A model generated the notes under the pieces. It searched no databases. It was given only the letters and a program-made list of their open reading frames with translations, and was not told where the DNA came from. Source: Methylocaldum sp. 14B (lineage in GTDB: Bacteria; Pseudomonadota; Gammaproteobacteria; Methylococcales; Methylococcaceae). From it: a DNA stretch of 45,365 bases. The stretch spans positions 1 to 45,365 of the forward strand of contig NZ_MSCV01000046.1 of NCBI RefSeq assembly GCF_002005105.1, given 5' to 3'. Positions within the stretch are counted from its first letter, which is position 1. Each line of letters begins with the position of its first letter. Shown here one piece after another: positions 44,596 through 45,365 of the stretch. The translations under genes and the position numbers were made by a program.

Positions 44596-45349
44596 AGACG
44601 CTCCCATCTCCGAACGAGTCGTGGTTGCTTTGAACGTGCTGCGCCATGATATCGGTATTCTCGAATTGGCGGCGCATCTCGCCGCACGAAAGCAGGCGCA
44701 GTTGATTGCAGTTTATGTGGAAGAGACGAACTTAATCAATTTGGCCGAGCTTCCGTTCGCGATAGAGATTGATCGCATCTGCGCGGCCGAGCGTAAAGTC
44801 GATTTGCCACGCCTGATGCGCACCCTGCGCTCCAGCACCGAACAAATTCAGCAAACGTTGTACCGGCTGAATCAAAGCCTGCGAATTGACGTAAGTTTCC
44901 GGACAGTGCGCGGACATCTCGTTTCCGCCGTCATGTCACAGATCGAGCAGGTTGACGTCGTTTTCCTTCCCAAGAGAACCGAGCCGTATAAAAGGGGCGT
45001 TAAGAAGAAGATCTCTACATTCCCTATCTGGGTTGTATTCGACGGATCTATGGAAGCTAAGCGCGCCTTACGGATGTCTGTCGAGTTGGCCGAGCTCGAA
45101 TCAAGCCGACTTAATGTTGCCCTTCCGGCCGAAACTGAGGCCGAATCCGAGGCATTAAAAAGGTTGGCGTTGGAAAGCTGTGTTCAAAGCGCAGCCGCGC
45201 AGTTTGTTTCCGTCCGCCCGCTTGATGCTCCAAATTTACTGCGTTCGATGCAGCGCACTGGCTGCCGCTTGTTGGTAGTCAAACGTCAAAACGGCGATTT
45301 CAGCAAAGCCATTTCGGAGATCGTCGCTTGCCCCGTCGTCCTGGTTTGA
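44588..45349 (+). CDS. Universal-stress-type protein
   Basis: A 253-residue protein resembling a Usp fold: N-terminal alternating strands and helices (VVVALNVLRHDIGILELAAH, AQLIAVYVEETNLINLAEL), a nucleotide-binding-like half and a C-terminal repeat ending RRL-type strand LLVVKRQNGDFSKAISEIVA. The ATP-binding signature is degenerate, so binding is uncertain. The start overlaps the stop of the Lon-like protease by eight bases. Role in stress is inferred from fold and neighbour. Confidence 0.6.
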   Translation: MAEDAPISERVVVALNVLRHDIGILELAAHLAARKQAQLIAVYVEETNLINLAELPFAIEIDRICAAERKVDLPRLMRTLRSSTEQIQQTLYRLNQSLRIDVSFRTVRGHLVSAVMSQIEQVDVVFLPKRTEPYKRGVKKKISTFPIWVVFDGSMEAKRALRMSVELAELESSRLNVALPAETEAESEALKRLALESCVQSAAAQFVSVRPLDAPNLLRSMQRTGCRLLVVKRQNGDFSKAISEIVACPVVLV

Positions 45350-45365
45350 ATCGCGGCTATGCCGG

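Noticed and set aside
1-45365. CRISPR arrays, rRNA and tRNA genes
   Set aside because: No regularly spaced direct repeats and no cloverleaf or rRNA sequence were recognised on either strand, though this was by reading and not by a covariance search.

Overview
The window looks like chromosome from a gammaproteobacterium with a polar-type (Pseudomonas/Vibrio-like) flagellar hierarchy. The evidence is the fleQ-fleS-fleR-fliEFGHIJ-fliK order with sigma-54 promoters, the rpsF-rpsR-DUF2232-rplI, dapF-DUF484-xerC and mutY-yggX blocks, waaA, lptM and rdgC. The moderate-to-high GC content, the MNIO/bufferin operon and the repeat types would fit a Methylococcales methanotroph. That placement is inference: no methane-oxidation gene lies in the window.

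Layout. 1-2050 is sparse. It holds a SAM methyltransferase flanked by two diverged direct repeats, an inverted-repeat intergenic element and a 0.3-kb MITE-like relic of an IS701-type transposon. 2053-3071 carries a PilZ and an FHA protein on the minus strand. 3385-14528 is a flagellar block: FleQ, the FleS/FleR two-component system, then MS-ring, C-ring and export-ATPase genes (fliE to fliJ) and the hook-length gene fliK. Good -24/-12 sigma-54 promoters precede fliE and fliK. 14687-16942 is the S6/S18/L9 ribosomal operon with a structured leader that would sequester the rpsF ribosome binding site. 17003-23977 holds waaA (Kdo transferase), a large GGDEF-EAL protein, a bifunctional mannose-1-phosphate guanylyltransferase and ychF.

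24000-26330 is an accessory island between ychF and the bufferin operon. It contains a frameshifted phage-type regulator, an AbiV-like HEPN abortive-infection gene bracketed by identical 14-bp palindromic repeats, a gene remnant, and a small basic coiled-coil protein surrounded by TTACGTAA palindromes. 26571-28527 (minus strand) is a three-gene bufferin/HvfABC-type operon: an exported Cys/Met-rich precursor with two EGKC motifs, a DUF692 (MNIO) modifying enzyme and its DUF2063 partner. This is the most interesting system in the window, probably a copper-handling modified peptide.

28945-45349 is mostly housekeeping: a zinc-ribbon membrane protein, an orphan receiver-HPt protein, orn, an Ste24-like M48 protease, rsgA, a DUF2333 protein, then lptM-lysA-dapF-DUF484-xerC as one tightly overlapping minus-strand operon. 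It continues with mutY-yggX, an L,D-transpeptidase behind rdgC, and a LonB-like protease overlapping a universal-stress-type gene. No rRNA, tRNA or CRISPR array was recognised.
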